A stretch of 32,781 bases of DNA, from assembly GCA_903922465.1 (NCBI GenBank), contig CAIXTV010000084.1:1-32781 (forward strand). The letters are read 5' to 3'. A program made the position numbers and the translations under genes. Numbering within the stretch: the first letter of the stretch is position 1; every line of letters begins with the position of its first letter. Source of the DNA: an uncultured bacterium (GTDB lineage: Bacteria > Bacteroidota > Bacteroidia > Bacteroidales > CAIXTV01). The notes beneath the pieces are model-generated. The model searched no databases. It saw nothing but the letters and a program-made list of their open reading frames with translations, and was not told the DNA's origin. Shown piece by piece: positions 26,294 through 32,781 of this stretch.

Positions 26294-26860
26294 TTATTGA
26301 AGTATATGTGTTTTTTGTATTAAAAGCGAAATAAGTGTCCCGATAAGAATACCTATAATGCTACCCACAAATACATCTGCAGGGTAATGAACCCCCAAAT
26401 ACACCCTACTATAAGCAACAAAGCTAGCCCAAATTATCAAACCGCTTACCACCCATTTGTGTTTTTTATATAATAGAGGAAAAAGGAAAGTCACTAAGGC
26501 AAAATGGTTGCATGCATGCGATGATATAAACCCATATTGACCACCGCAATAATTATTTATTAAATGCAACTTGCCTTCCCATTCAGGATTATGACAAGGA
26601 CGCAAACGAAGAAAAACATCTTTAAATAAAACAACAGAAGTTCTATCTGAAAGTGCTATCAGTAGGGCTGAGAAGAGTAATAAATAAACAGTTTTCTTTA
26701 AGCCATAACTTTGAAAGAGAAGCCATAATATAATAAGGAAAAGGGGAGTCCATATCCATGTAGCAGAAAACACCATCATTACATTATCGAAGAAGGGGGA
26801 ATGATGTCCGTTTATAAAAAGGAACAGCTGTTTATCCCAATCGATAAAAGTTTGCCACAT
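26294..26860 (-). CDS. PAP2-family membrane phosphatase
   Basis: This 188-aa integral membrane protein has about five hydrophobic segments and the three PAP2 motifs. Motif 1 is K80-x6-R87-P88 (KDVFLRLRP), motif 2 SSHA at 113-116 with H115, and motif 3 S151-R152-x5-H158-x3-D162 (SRVYLGVHYPAD). Motif 2 is usually PSGH, so SSHA is a variant that still keeps the catalytic histidine. The family removes phosphate from lipids such as undecaprenyl diphosphate, phosphatidylglycerol phosphate or lipid A; which one cannot be told here. It is the last gene of the hpt-adk-obg operon, starting 14 bp after obg, and would act at the outer face of the inner membrane. Confidence 0.88.
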   Translation of the reverse strand: MWQTFIDWDKQLFLFINGHHSPFFDNVMMVFSATWIWTPLFLIILWLLFQSYGLKKTVYLLLFSALLIALSDRTSVVLFKDVFLRLRPCHNPEWEGKLHLINNYCGGQYGFISSHACNHFALVTFLFPLLYKKHKWVVSGLIIWASFVAYSRVYLGVHYPADVFVGSIIGILIGTLISLLIQKTHILQ

Positions 26861-26874
26861 TCGAAAAGATTATA

Positions 26875-27879
26875 TTATTTTGGATTTAAGGCATTCCAAA
26901 GTTCATCTTTCATCTTCATCAGGCCTAAGCCACTATGAGACGAGACGAAAACCAGAGGAGTTTTCTTGAATTTGCGTTTCATTTGTTTAGAAAGGTCGGC
27001 TATCATCTCTGCATCTAGAATGTCGCACTTTGTAATGATTACAACCCTTGTTTTATCTAGCAACTCAGGATTATAATTCTTCAGCTCATTAACTAATATA
27101 CTGTATTCTTTATATGGATCCTCGGCTTCTACAGAAATAACAAAAAGTAAAATAGCATTACGTTCGATATGGCGCAGAAATCTCAAACCTAGTCCTTTCC
27201 CTTCATGAGCTCCTTCAATAATTCCAGGAATGTCAGCCATTACGAAAGAACGACCATCACGATAATCAACGATTCCGAGATTAGGAACAAGCGTTGTAAA
27301 AGGATAATCGGCTATCTCTGGCTTTGCTGCACTAACCCTTGAAAGTAAAGTAGACTTGCCTGCATTTGGGAAACCTACCAAACCAACATCTGCGAGTATT
27401 TTCAACTCAAGAATCTTCCAGTTTTCAATACAATCTTCACCTGGTTGTGCAAATCGGGGAGCTTGTTGAGTTGCTGATTTAAAATGATCGTTTCCCAATC
27501 CGCCCCGTCCACCTTTCATCAGTATCTTTGTTTCGCCATCAGCAGTAATTTCCATTTCAAACTCACCGGTTTCGGCATCCTTCACAATGGTTCCCAAAGG
27601 AACTTCCACTATTACATCTTTCCCATCTGCACCAGTACTGGTTGAACGCCCTCCGCTTTCACCATCTTGAGCGTGCACATGTTTGGTGTACTTTAAATGT
27701 AATAGAGTCCACAATTGTTGATTGCCTTTCAGGATAATGTGACCTCCACGGCCTCCGTCGCCCCCATCAGGGCCACCACGGGGGTCCATCTTTGAACGAA
27801 GGAAATGCCTCGATCCGGGTCCACCTTTTCCTGAGCGGAAAAATATTTTTACATAATCAATAAAATTCGATTTTGTCAT
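26875..27879 (-). CDS. obgE: Obg/CgtA GTPase
   Basis: This 334-aa protein has the N-terminal glycine-rich Obg fold (1-160: RSGKGGPGSRHFLRSKMDPR, then GGDGGRGGH) followed by a GTPase domain. The G1 loop GFPNAGKST is at 169-177, G3 DIPG at 216-219, G4 TKCD at 283-286, and G5 SSHSGLG follows. Family members bind the large ribosomal subunit and link its assembly to GTP and ppGpp. The variable C-terminal OCT domain seen in some phyla is absent. The ATG overlaps the adk stop codon by one base (TAATG), so the two are translationally coupled. Confidence 0.96.
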   Translation of the reverse strand: MTKSNFIDYVKIFFRSGKGGPGSRHFLRSKMDPRGGPDGGDGGRGGHIILKGNQQLWTLLHLKYTKHVHAQDGESGGRSTSTGADGKDVIVEVPLGTIVKDAETGEFEMEITADGETKILMKGGRGGLGNDHFKSATQQAPRFAQPGEDCIENWKILELKILADVGLVGFPNAGKSTLLSRVSAAKPEIADYPFTTLVPNLGIVDYRDGRSFVMADIPGIIEGAHEGKGLGLRFLRHIERNAILLFVISVEAEDPYKEYSILVNELKNYNPELLDKTRVVIITKCDILDAEMIADLSKQMKRKFKKTPLVFVSSHSGLGLMKMKDELWNALNPK

Positions 27880-28454
27880 TAAGTTTTTAGGTTATCGATG
27901 ATTGCGCATAAAGAGCTGAAAATTTCTTCAACAGATCCAATGCCCATTAGAGAAACATATTTTTGTTTTTTGATATAATAATCTTCCAGAGGGAAGGTTT
28001 GCTTGGCGTATACTTCAAGCCGATGTCTAATGATATCTGCTCCATCATCGGAACGGTTAAATTCTTGAGATCTTTTTAATAGTCGGTCGAGGAGTTCTTC
28101 TTCATCAACCTTAAGTGAAAGCACTCTTGTGATCTCAGAATGTTCACTAATCAATAATTCATCTAAAGCCTCAGCTTGAGCAACTGTTCTGGGAAAACCG
28201 TCCATTAAAATCCCATTCGAATTACGATGTTTTTCAAAGACATTCTTGATGATTTCGATAAGAATTGCATCTGGAACCAATTCCCCATCATCAATAATGC
28301 TTTTTATTTTTAAACCAAGAGGAGTTTGATTCTTGATTTCTTCTCTAAAAATATCTCCGGTTGAAATATGGATGAGTTGATAGTGTTTTGCTAATAAATT
28401 GGCTTGGGTTCCTTTTCCGGCACCCGGAGGTCCAAATAAAATAAGGTTTTTCAT
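27879..28454 (-). CDS. adk: Adenylate kinase
   Basis: Adenylate kinase converts ATP + AMP to two ADP and balances adenine nucleotides. The 191-aa protein has the P-loop GPPGAGKGT at 8-16, ISTGDIFREE for AMP binding, DGFPRTVAQAEAL, and RHRLEVYAKQTFPLEDYY. It is the short form without the extended zinc-binding LID domain, as in several Bacteroidota. It sits eight bases after hpt and overlaps obg by one base, placing purine salvage, nucleotide balance and a ribosome GTPase in one transcript. Confidence 0.96.
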   Translation of the reverse strand: MKNLILFGPPGAGKGTQANLLAKHYQLIHISTGDIFREEIKNQTPLGLKIKSIIDDGELVPDAILIEIIKNVFEKHRNSNGILMDGFPRTVAQAEALDELLISEHSEITRVLSLKVDEEELLDRLLKRSQEFNRSDDGADIIRHRLEVYAKQTFPLEDYYIKKQKYVSLMGIGSVEEIFSSLCAIIDNLKT

Positions 28455-28462
28455 TGTTTAAT

Positions 28463-28996
28463 TTAAATAATTCGATAAATATCGGGGTAATTTCTTGCAT
28501 ATCCGTTATAATCTAAACCATATCCAACAATAAAATCGTTGGGAATTTCTATGCCAGTATAATCTATTGAAAACTGCTTGATAAAGGCAGCAGGTTTATA
28601 AAGGCAAGTAGCAATACGGATGGACTCAGTTTCATGAGTTTTTAGTTGTTCGATGATGTGTTCTATGGTGATTCCTGTATCAATAATATCTTCAATGATT
28701 ACTACATTGCGATTTTTTATTGACTCTGTAAGGCCAATAATTTGTTTCACTTCGGATGTGGTTTGGGTGCCACTATAAGAAGAAAGTTTTATAAAAGAGA
28801 TTTCACATGGGACATTAATCAGCTTCAACAAGTCAGAAGCAAACATAAAAGAACCATTCAGAACAACCAGAAATAAAGGGTTTTTGCCTACTAAGTCACG
28901 GTTCATTTTCTGTGCAACACGGCTGACCGATTTTTGTATTTCCTCAGCATTAATATATAATGCAAACTCCTTGTCAAGTACTTTAATTTGAATCAT
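28463..28996 (-). CDS. hpt: Hypoxanthine phosphoribosyltransferase
   Basis: This 177-aa purine salvage enzyme joins hypoxanthine or guanine to PRPP to make IMP or GMP. The PRPP-binding motif VVIIEDIIDTGIT lies at 98-110 with the acidic pair E102/D103. FLVVLNGSFMFASDLL is the phosphate loop, and the C-terminal FIVGYGLDYNGYARNYPDIY is the base-binding end typical of HPRT. Length fits the family. It is the first gene of a four-gene operon (hpt-adk-obg-PAP2) and is divergent from purE across 108 bp. Confidence 0.95.
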   Translation of the reverse strand: MIQIKVLDKEFALYINAEEIQKSVSRVAQKMNRDLVGKNPLFLVVLNGSFMFASDLLKLINVPCEISFIKLSSYSGTQTTSEVKQIIGLTESIKNRNVVIIEDIIDTGITIEHIIEQLKTHETESIRIATCLYKPAAFIKQFSIDYTGIEIPNDFIVGYGLDYNGYARNYPDIYRII

Positions 28997-29027
28997 GATG
29001 TTATAAAAAGAAAAAATTGTAATTATG

Positions 29028-29060
29028 CAAAATTAAGACATTATGTCTGAAAGTTGACAA
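29028..29060 (-). promoter_or_regulatory. Candidate promoter of the hpt operon
   Basis: On the minus strand TAATTTTG (29035-29028) matches TAnnTTTG, with TTG (29060-29058) 22 bases upstream. The spacing is at the long end of the accepted range. It lies about 32 bp before the hpt start, in the space shared with the purE promoter. Confidence 0.55.
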
Positions 29061-29069
29061 ATTAATCAT

Positions 29070-29077
29070 TATATTTG
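29070..29077 (+). promoter_or_regulatory. Candidate -7 element of the purE operon
   Basis: TATATTTG matches TAnnTTTG and lies 28 bp before the purE start, giving a leader of about 20 nt. At the -33 distance the sequence reads CTG (29047-29049) in place of TTG. It overlaps the upstream region of the divergent hpt promoter. Confidence 0.5.
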
Positions 29078-29104
29078 TAAAAAATATCAATCAACCAAAA
29101 AACC

Positions 29105-29614
29105 ATGCATCCAAAAGTCAGTATTATCATGGGCAGCACTAGTGATTTGCCTATTATGAAAGAAGCGGCAAACTTCCTTAACGAAATGAAAATTCCTTTC
29201 GAAATGAATGCACTTTCTGCTCACCGAACACCCGAAATGGTGATGGAACATGCACAAAATGCACATAGAAGAGGCATTAGAGTATTTATTGCAGGAGCGG
29301 GTGGGGCTGCTCATCTCCCAGGAGTAATTGCAGCTTTTACTTCTATCCCTGTTATAGGGGTTCCGATAAAATCTTCGAATTCCATTGATGGATGGGATTC
29401 AATTCTTTCAATTTTGCAAATGCCATCAGGTATCCCAGTTGCCACATTGGCGTTAAATGGTGCCAGAAACGCCGCAATTTTGGCTGTTCAAATATTAGCA
29501 ACAGGTGATTTTGAGTTGTATGACAGGCTGGTTGAGTTTAAAAATGAAATGAAAAATAAAATTATTAAGGCAAATGATAATTTATCAGAAGTGAAATATC
29601 CATTTAAAGTATAG
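29105..29614 (+). CDS. purE: N5-carboxyaminoimidazole ribonucleotide mutase (class I PurE)
   Basis: PurE moves the carboxyl group within carboxyaminoimidazole ribonucleotide in purine synthesis. The 169-aa protein has GSTSD at 10-14, the SAHRTP motif at 38-43 with the active-site H40, and AGAGGAAHLPG at 63-73. It then has PVIGVPIK and GWDSILSILQMPSGIPVATLA. Class I assignment, which normally needs PurK, rests on overall similarity; purK is not in the window. It is the first gene of a plus-strand run in which the next gene starts only three bases after its stop. The neighbours are outer-membrane proteins with no obvious link to purines. Confidence 0.95.
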   Translation: MHPKVSIIMGSTSDLPIMKEAANFLNEMKIPFEMNALSAHRTPEMVMEHAQNAHRRGIRVFIAGAGGAAHLPGVIAAFTSIPVIGVPIKSSNSIDGWDSILSILQMPSGIPVATLALNGARNAAILAVQILATGDFELYDRLVEFKNEMKNKIIKANDNLSEVKYPFKV

Positions 29615-29617
29615 TCT

Positions 29618-30433
29618 ATGATAAAAAATATGCTTTTCCTGCTTATCGGATTTTATTCTTTACAAAGTTTTGCCGGTAACGATAATGTTCCTTTCGGAGG
29701 AAGAGCATCTGGTATGGGCACCGCCTCGGTAATGTTGAGTGATTTTTGGTCGGCAAGTATCAATCAAGCTGCATTAGTACATTACAAGTATGCCGCCGCT
29801 GGTATTTATTATGAAAATCGCTTCCTGCTAAAAGAATTAAGCCTTAAAGGTGTAGCCGTAATATTGCCAACAAAGCGCGGAACCTTTGGAGTAAATTATT
29901 CTTACTTCGGCTACAGCCTTTTTAATCAGAATAAAGTGGGGCTTGCCTATTCAATGGCTTTTGGTAGAAACTTCTCTACTGGTATTCAGCTTGATTGGAT
30001 GAATTTTCACCTTGGAGAAGACTATGGGACAAAAAACGCTTTTACATTTGAAGTGGGATTGCTTGGTAAAATCACAGAGCATATGCAAGCTGGAATTCAT
30101 CTTTTTAACCCCATCAATACTAAGCTTTCTGATTACCAAAATGAACGAATCCCAACAGTTATAAATGCAGGCTTAGCCTATGACTTTTCAGGTAAAGTTC
30201 TCCTTTGTGTAGAAGCAGAGAAGAATATTTATGAGAAAATGAATATCAAAGCAGGGATTGAATATCATTTTATTTCTCTTTCTTACTTTAGGGCTGGCAT
30301 TTCGACACAACCTTCGCTTGTTACTTTCGGGATGGGTTTAGAAATTAAGCACTTTATGATTGATATAGCAGGGTCAGTTCATCAGGAACTGGGTTTTTCG
30401 CCACAGTTGTCTATTGTTTATCAATTTAAATAA
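29618..30433 (+). CDS. Outer-membrane beta-barrel protein, PorV/PorQ-like
   Basis: This 271-aa protein has a signal peptide (1-20, MIKNMLFLLIGFYSLQSFAG). Right after it comes FGGRASGMGTASVMLSDFWSASINQAAL, the pattern at the start of PorV/PorQ and FadL-like barrels. Alternating aromatic and hydrophobic strands run to the end, with a terminal SIVYQFK suited to barrel insertion. PorV and PorQ help attach or shuttle T9SS cargo at the outer membrane. The presence of T9SS cargo genes in this window makes that role attractive, but the protein is shorter than usual for PorV, so only family-level similarity is claimed. It follows purE by three bases and precedes the helix-hairpin-helix gene by 17 bp, so the three are likely one transcript. 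Confidence 0.7.
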   Translation: MIKNMLFLLIGFYSLQSFAGNDNVPFGGRASGMGTASVMLSDFWSASINQAALVHYKYAAAGIYYENRFLLKELSLKGVAVILPTKRGTFGVNYSYFGYSLFNQNKVGLAYSMAFGRNFSTGIQLDWMNFHLGEDYGTKNAFTFEVGLLGKITEHMQAGIHLFNPINTKLSDYQNERIPTVINAGLAYDFSGKVLLCVEAEKNIYEKMNIKAGIEYHFISLSYFRAGISTQPSLVTFGMGLEIKHFMIDIAGSVHQELGFSPQLSIVYQFK

Positions 30434-30450
30434 ATTGCCTAACAATTTAA

Positions 30451-32559
30451 ATGTTTCAGCTCATGGAATTAATCAAAAGCTTAATTGGGTGCATAATTTG
30501 GATGCTTTTTTTCTCCTTAACTGCTTTTTCGCAAGAAGTAGACAGCTTGCCTTCATATGATATCATAAAGCAGCAAATAGAAACCATTACTGAGAATAAC
30601 GAAAATGAGAACGATTTCACGGAATTTGTAGAAGACATAAACTATTATCAAAACAATCCGATAAATATTAATTCCGGCAATCCTGAAGCATTAATGAAAA
30701 TACCATTCATTACTGATAAGCAGGTGTATGGAATTATGAGTTATATAGCCACTTATGGAGAAATGTTTTCGATGTATGAACTCCAAGCGATTGAAGGGTT
30801 TAATATGGAAGAAATCATTAAGATACTTCCTTATATTACCATTAAAAACACTTCTCGAACCCCAAGTCCCAATATTAAAAATATCCTAAAGTATGGGAGA
30901 AACGAAGTTTGGATACGCTACCAAAGATGTCCTGATACTTCAGTGGGATATAGCACTGCTAATGATTCTGTTTTGAGTGCCAATCCCAATGCGCGTTATT
31001 TGGGCAGCCCTGATAAATACTATGTGAAGTACGGATTCAATTATTTCGATAAGATACGCTTTGGAATTACAGCCGAAAAAGATGCTGGGGAAGAGTTCTT
31101 CAAAGGTTCGCAGAAGAACGGCTTCGATTTCTATTCGGGTTTCATTTATCTGCAGGATGTTAAATTTATTCGAAAGATTATAGTGGGAGATTATCAACTC
31201 CAATTTGGTCAAGGGGTGACTTTTTGGTCGGGAATGGCTTTTGGGAAATCAACTGATGGAACTGGTCTTATGCGTAAAGCCCGAGGACTGAAACCATTTA
31301 CTTCATCTGATGAAAATAACTTTCTGAGAGGCTTTGCAACAACTCTTCAATTTTATAACTTTGACCTTAGCTTATTTTATTCTTCTCATAAGGTAGATGC
31401 TAACATCGATCAATATGATAGTTTGAACAATGAAACCCTTGTCGTTTCTTCGCTGCAGGAAACTGGTTTTCATAGAACACTTGCTGAGCTAGCAGATAAG
31501 CATTCAATATTGAAAACCTTTTATGGAGGACATCTTACTTGTAAAAATGATTGGTTGAAAGCAGGATTAACCTATTATGAGAGCAAGTTGGGTGCGGAAT
31601 TATCCCCCTCATTATCATTTTATAATCAGTTTGATTTCTCAGGAAAGTTTAACCGTAATTTGGGAATAGATTATATGTATATGAATAGTAAATATAACTT
31701 TTATGGTGAGGTGGGCTTAAGCAATAATGGCGCTATTGGTATGCTAAACGGCATATCGCTGCACTTTCATCCTTCTGTTCAGTTGACTATACTGCATAGA
31801 TATTACGAAAAAAACTATCAATCTCTCATGGGGAATTCCTTTTCTGAAAATAGTAGCAATCAGAATGAAAATGGATGGCTCATTAATATTAAAACTCAAT
31901 TGCATAAATATTGGACTCTTTCGGCCTATGCCGATTATTTCAATTTCCCATGGCTTAAGTATCGCAGTGATGCCCCTTCAAAAGGAAAGGAATATGCTTT
32001 TCAGCTCGGCTGCTCCCCTTCGATGAAAACTGAAGTTTATTTTCGTTATCGTTTCACGCAAAAGCAAATCAATCATCCTGACGATAATTCTTATCTAAAT
32101 TATCTTGATAATACCCTTCGCCAGAATTATCGTTTACACATTTCGCATAGCATCAGTCCAAAGCTTATTTTGAAAACCCGCCTTGAATATTTGACTTTTC
32201 TTCAGCAAGATCAAAGTGAGAAAAGTGGCGTTTTAATCTATCAGGATATTGTGTATAGTTTTCAAAGGCCAAAAATCAGTTTGTCTTTCCGTTATGCCAT
32301 TTTCGACACCGATTCTTATGATGAAAGATTGTATGCTTATGAAAGCAACGTATTATATGCTTATTCAGTTCCAGCCTACTACAACAAAGGCAGTCGATAT
32401 TACCTTTTAGTCCAATATAAAATACATCGCAAGCTAGATTTTTGGATTCGTTTTGCCCAAACCAACTATAGCAACGTTAGCGTTATCAGTTCAGGCCTAG
32501 ATCAGATTAATGGAAACAAAAAATCTGAAATCACTGCTCAGATGAGGATAAAGTTCTAA
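30451..32559 (+). CDS. Exported helix-hairpin-helix protein with probable outer-membrane barrel
   Basis: This protein is 702 aa from the ATG at 30451. A second ATG at 30463 gives a cleaner signal peptide (ELIKSLIGCIIWMLFFSLTA, then FSQ), so either start is possible. Residues about 71-130 hold two helix-hairpin-helix-like units: ININSGNPEALMKIPFITDK, then FSMYELQAIEGFNMEEIIKI. This recalls ComEA-type DNA-binding modules, but here they sit at the N-terminus of a large protein. The remaining 560 or so residues are rich in aromatic and alternating strands (KYYVKYGFNYFDKIRFGITA, GDYQLQFGQG) and end in QMRIKF, a barrel-type end. Similar proteins are widespread in Bacteroidota and mostly labelled only by the HhH domain. 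Function unknown; DNA or protein binding in the periplasm is conjecture. Confidence 0.8.
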   Translation: MFQLMELIKSLIGCIIWMLFFSLTAFSQEVDSLPSYDIIKQQIETITENNENENDFTEFVEDINYYQNNPININSGNPEALMKIPFITDKQVYGIMSYIATYGEMFSMYELQAIEGFNMEEIIKILPYITIKNTSRTPSPNIKNILKYGRNEVWIRYQRCPDTSVGYSTANDSVLSANPNARYLGSPDKYYVKYGFNYFDKIRFGITAEKDAGEEFFKGSQKNGFDFYSGFIYLQDVKFIRKIIVGDYQLQFGQGVTFWSGMAFGKSTDGTGLMRKARGLKPFTSSDENNFLRGFATTLQFYNFDLSLFYSSHKVDANIDQYDSLNNETLVVSSLQETGFHRTLAELADKHSILKTFYGGHLTCKNDWLKAGLTYYESKLGAELSPSLSFYNQFDFSGKFNRNLGIDYMYMNSKYNFYGEVGLSNNGAIGMLNGISLHFHPSVQLTILHRYYEKNYQSLMGNSFSENSSNQNENGWLINIKTQLHKYWTLSAYADYFNFPWLKYRSDAPSKGKEYAFQLGCSPSMKTEVYFRYRFTQKQINHPDDNSYLNYLDNTLRQNYRLHISHSISPKLILKTRLEYLTFLQQDQSEKSGVLIYQDIVYSFQRPKISLSFRYAIFDTDSYDERLYAYESNVLYAYSVPAYYNKGSRYYLLVQYKIHRKLDFWIRFAQTNYSNVSVISSGLDQINGNKKSEITAQMRIKF

Positions 32560-32680
32560 GCTGAATAAAAGAAAATGGATAATCTAAGGCTAATATTTAA
32601 TCCGATAAAAGAAGCAAGTCGTAAGTTCAATTAGTAAATTCAACTTTTAAGAAAATTCAGAAAGCATTAAAATTAATTTT

Positions 32681-32743
32681 TTCAGGAAGAAACAGAGAAA
32701 TAAATTCTCCGTTTCCTTCACTGAATGGGAAAATTTTCTTTTT
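32681..32743 (+). terminator. Possible terminator after the helix-hairpin-helix gene
   Basis: GAAACAGAGAA (32689-32699) pairs with TTCTCCGTTTC (32705-32715) with one mismatch, and TTCAG (32681-32685) with CTGAA (32721-32725), giving a long bulged hairpin. A T-rich stretch follows only after about eight bases. It lies about 120 bp past the stop codon, so it is plausible but loose. Confidence 0.5.
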
Positions 32744-32781
32744 TTGCCTCCTAAATCGCCAAAAATAAGTTGCAAATGAAA

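Noticed and set aside
1-32781. Mobile elements, prophage, defence islands, tRNA or rRNA genes
   Set aside because: No transposase, integrase, phage, restriction or toxin-antitoxin protein is encoded by any credible gene, and no tRNA-like cloverleaf was noticed in the gaps by eye.

Overview
The window looks like a chromosomal segment of a Bacteroidota bacterium. The DNA is AT-rich. Three promoter-like sites carry the phylum's TTG / TAnnTTTG elements or its -7 half, and there are very large secreted proteins with type IX secretion (T9SS) C-terminal sorting domains. Outer-membrane barrels, an ECF sigma/anti-sigma pair and a head-GIN-domain protein fit the same phylum. No tRNA, rRNA, insertion sequence, prophage or CRISPR array was seen, so the genus cannot be named. 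Acetate kinase plus a biotin-dependent acyl-CoA carboxylase suits a fermentative or propionate-handling metabolism, but that is inference.

Layout. 1-300: a 22-bp tandem array, then a terminator. 304-10615 (minus): two giant exported proteins of 1182 and 2154 aa with T9SS tails, each followed by a hairpin. 10616-11565: a gene-free gap with a short 21-bp array. 11566-13583: ackA (+) facing yebC (-) across a shared bidirectional terminator. 13746-16859 (minus): ECF sigma factor, membrane anti-sigma-like protein, and a GIN-domain/beta-barrel fusion, which look like one regulatory unit. 16860-17938: a gap with an eight-unit 21-bp array and a possible promoter for the next operon. 17939-21565 (+): three genes for a carboxylase made of biotin carboxylase, biotin carrier and carboxyltransferase. 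21680-22186 (-): a membrane methyltransferase-like protein with the best promoter in the window. 22347-23120 (+): a small exported protein with an Fn3-like domain and a sorting-domain-like tail. 23121-24143: a gap with another 21-bp array. 24144-26201 (-): an M13 zinc peptidase. 26294-28996 (minus): hpt-adk-obg-PAP2 in one tight operon. 29105-32559 (+): purE, a PorV/PorQ-like barrel and a helix-hairpin-helix outer-membrane protein, divergent from hpt.

How they fit together. Much of the window concerns the cell envelope: T9SS cargo, barrels, envelope-type sigma regulation and a periplasmic peptidase. The rest is housekeeping: acetate formation, acyl-CoA carboxylation, purine salvage and synthesis, and ribosome-linked factors.

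The least explained signal is a set of four tandem arrays with 21- or 22-bp units. They lie in the intergenic gaps, and their unit sequences are unrelated or only faintly related. They share period and setting rather than sequence. I found no gene set that I can defend as a wholly new defence or metabolic system.
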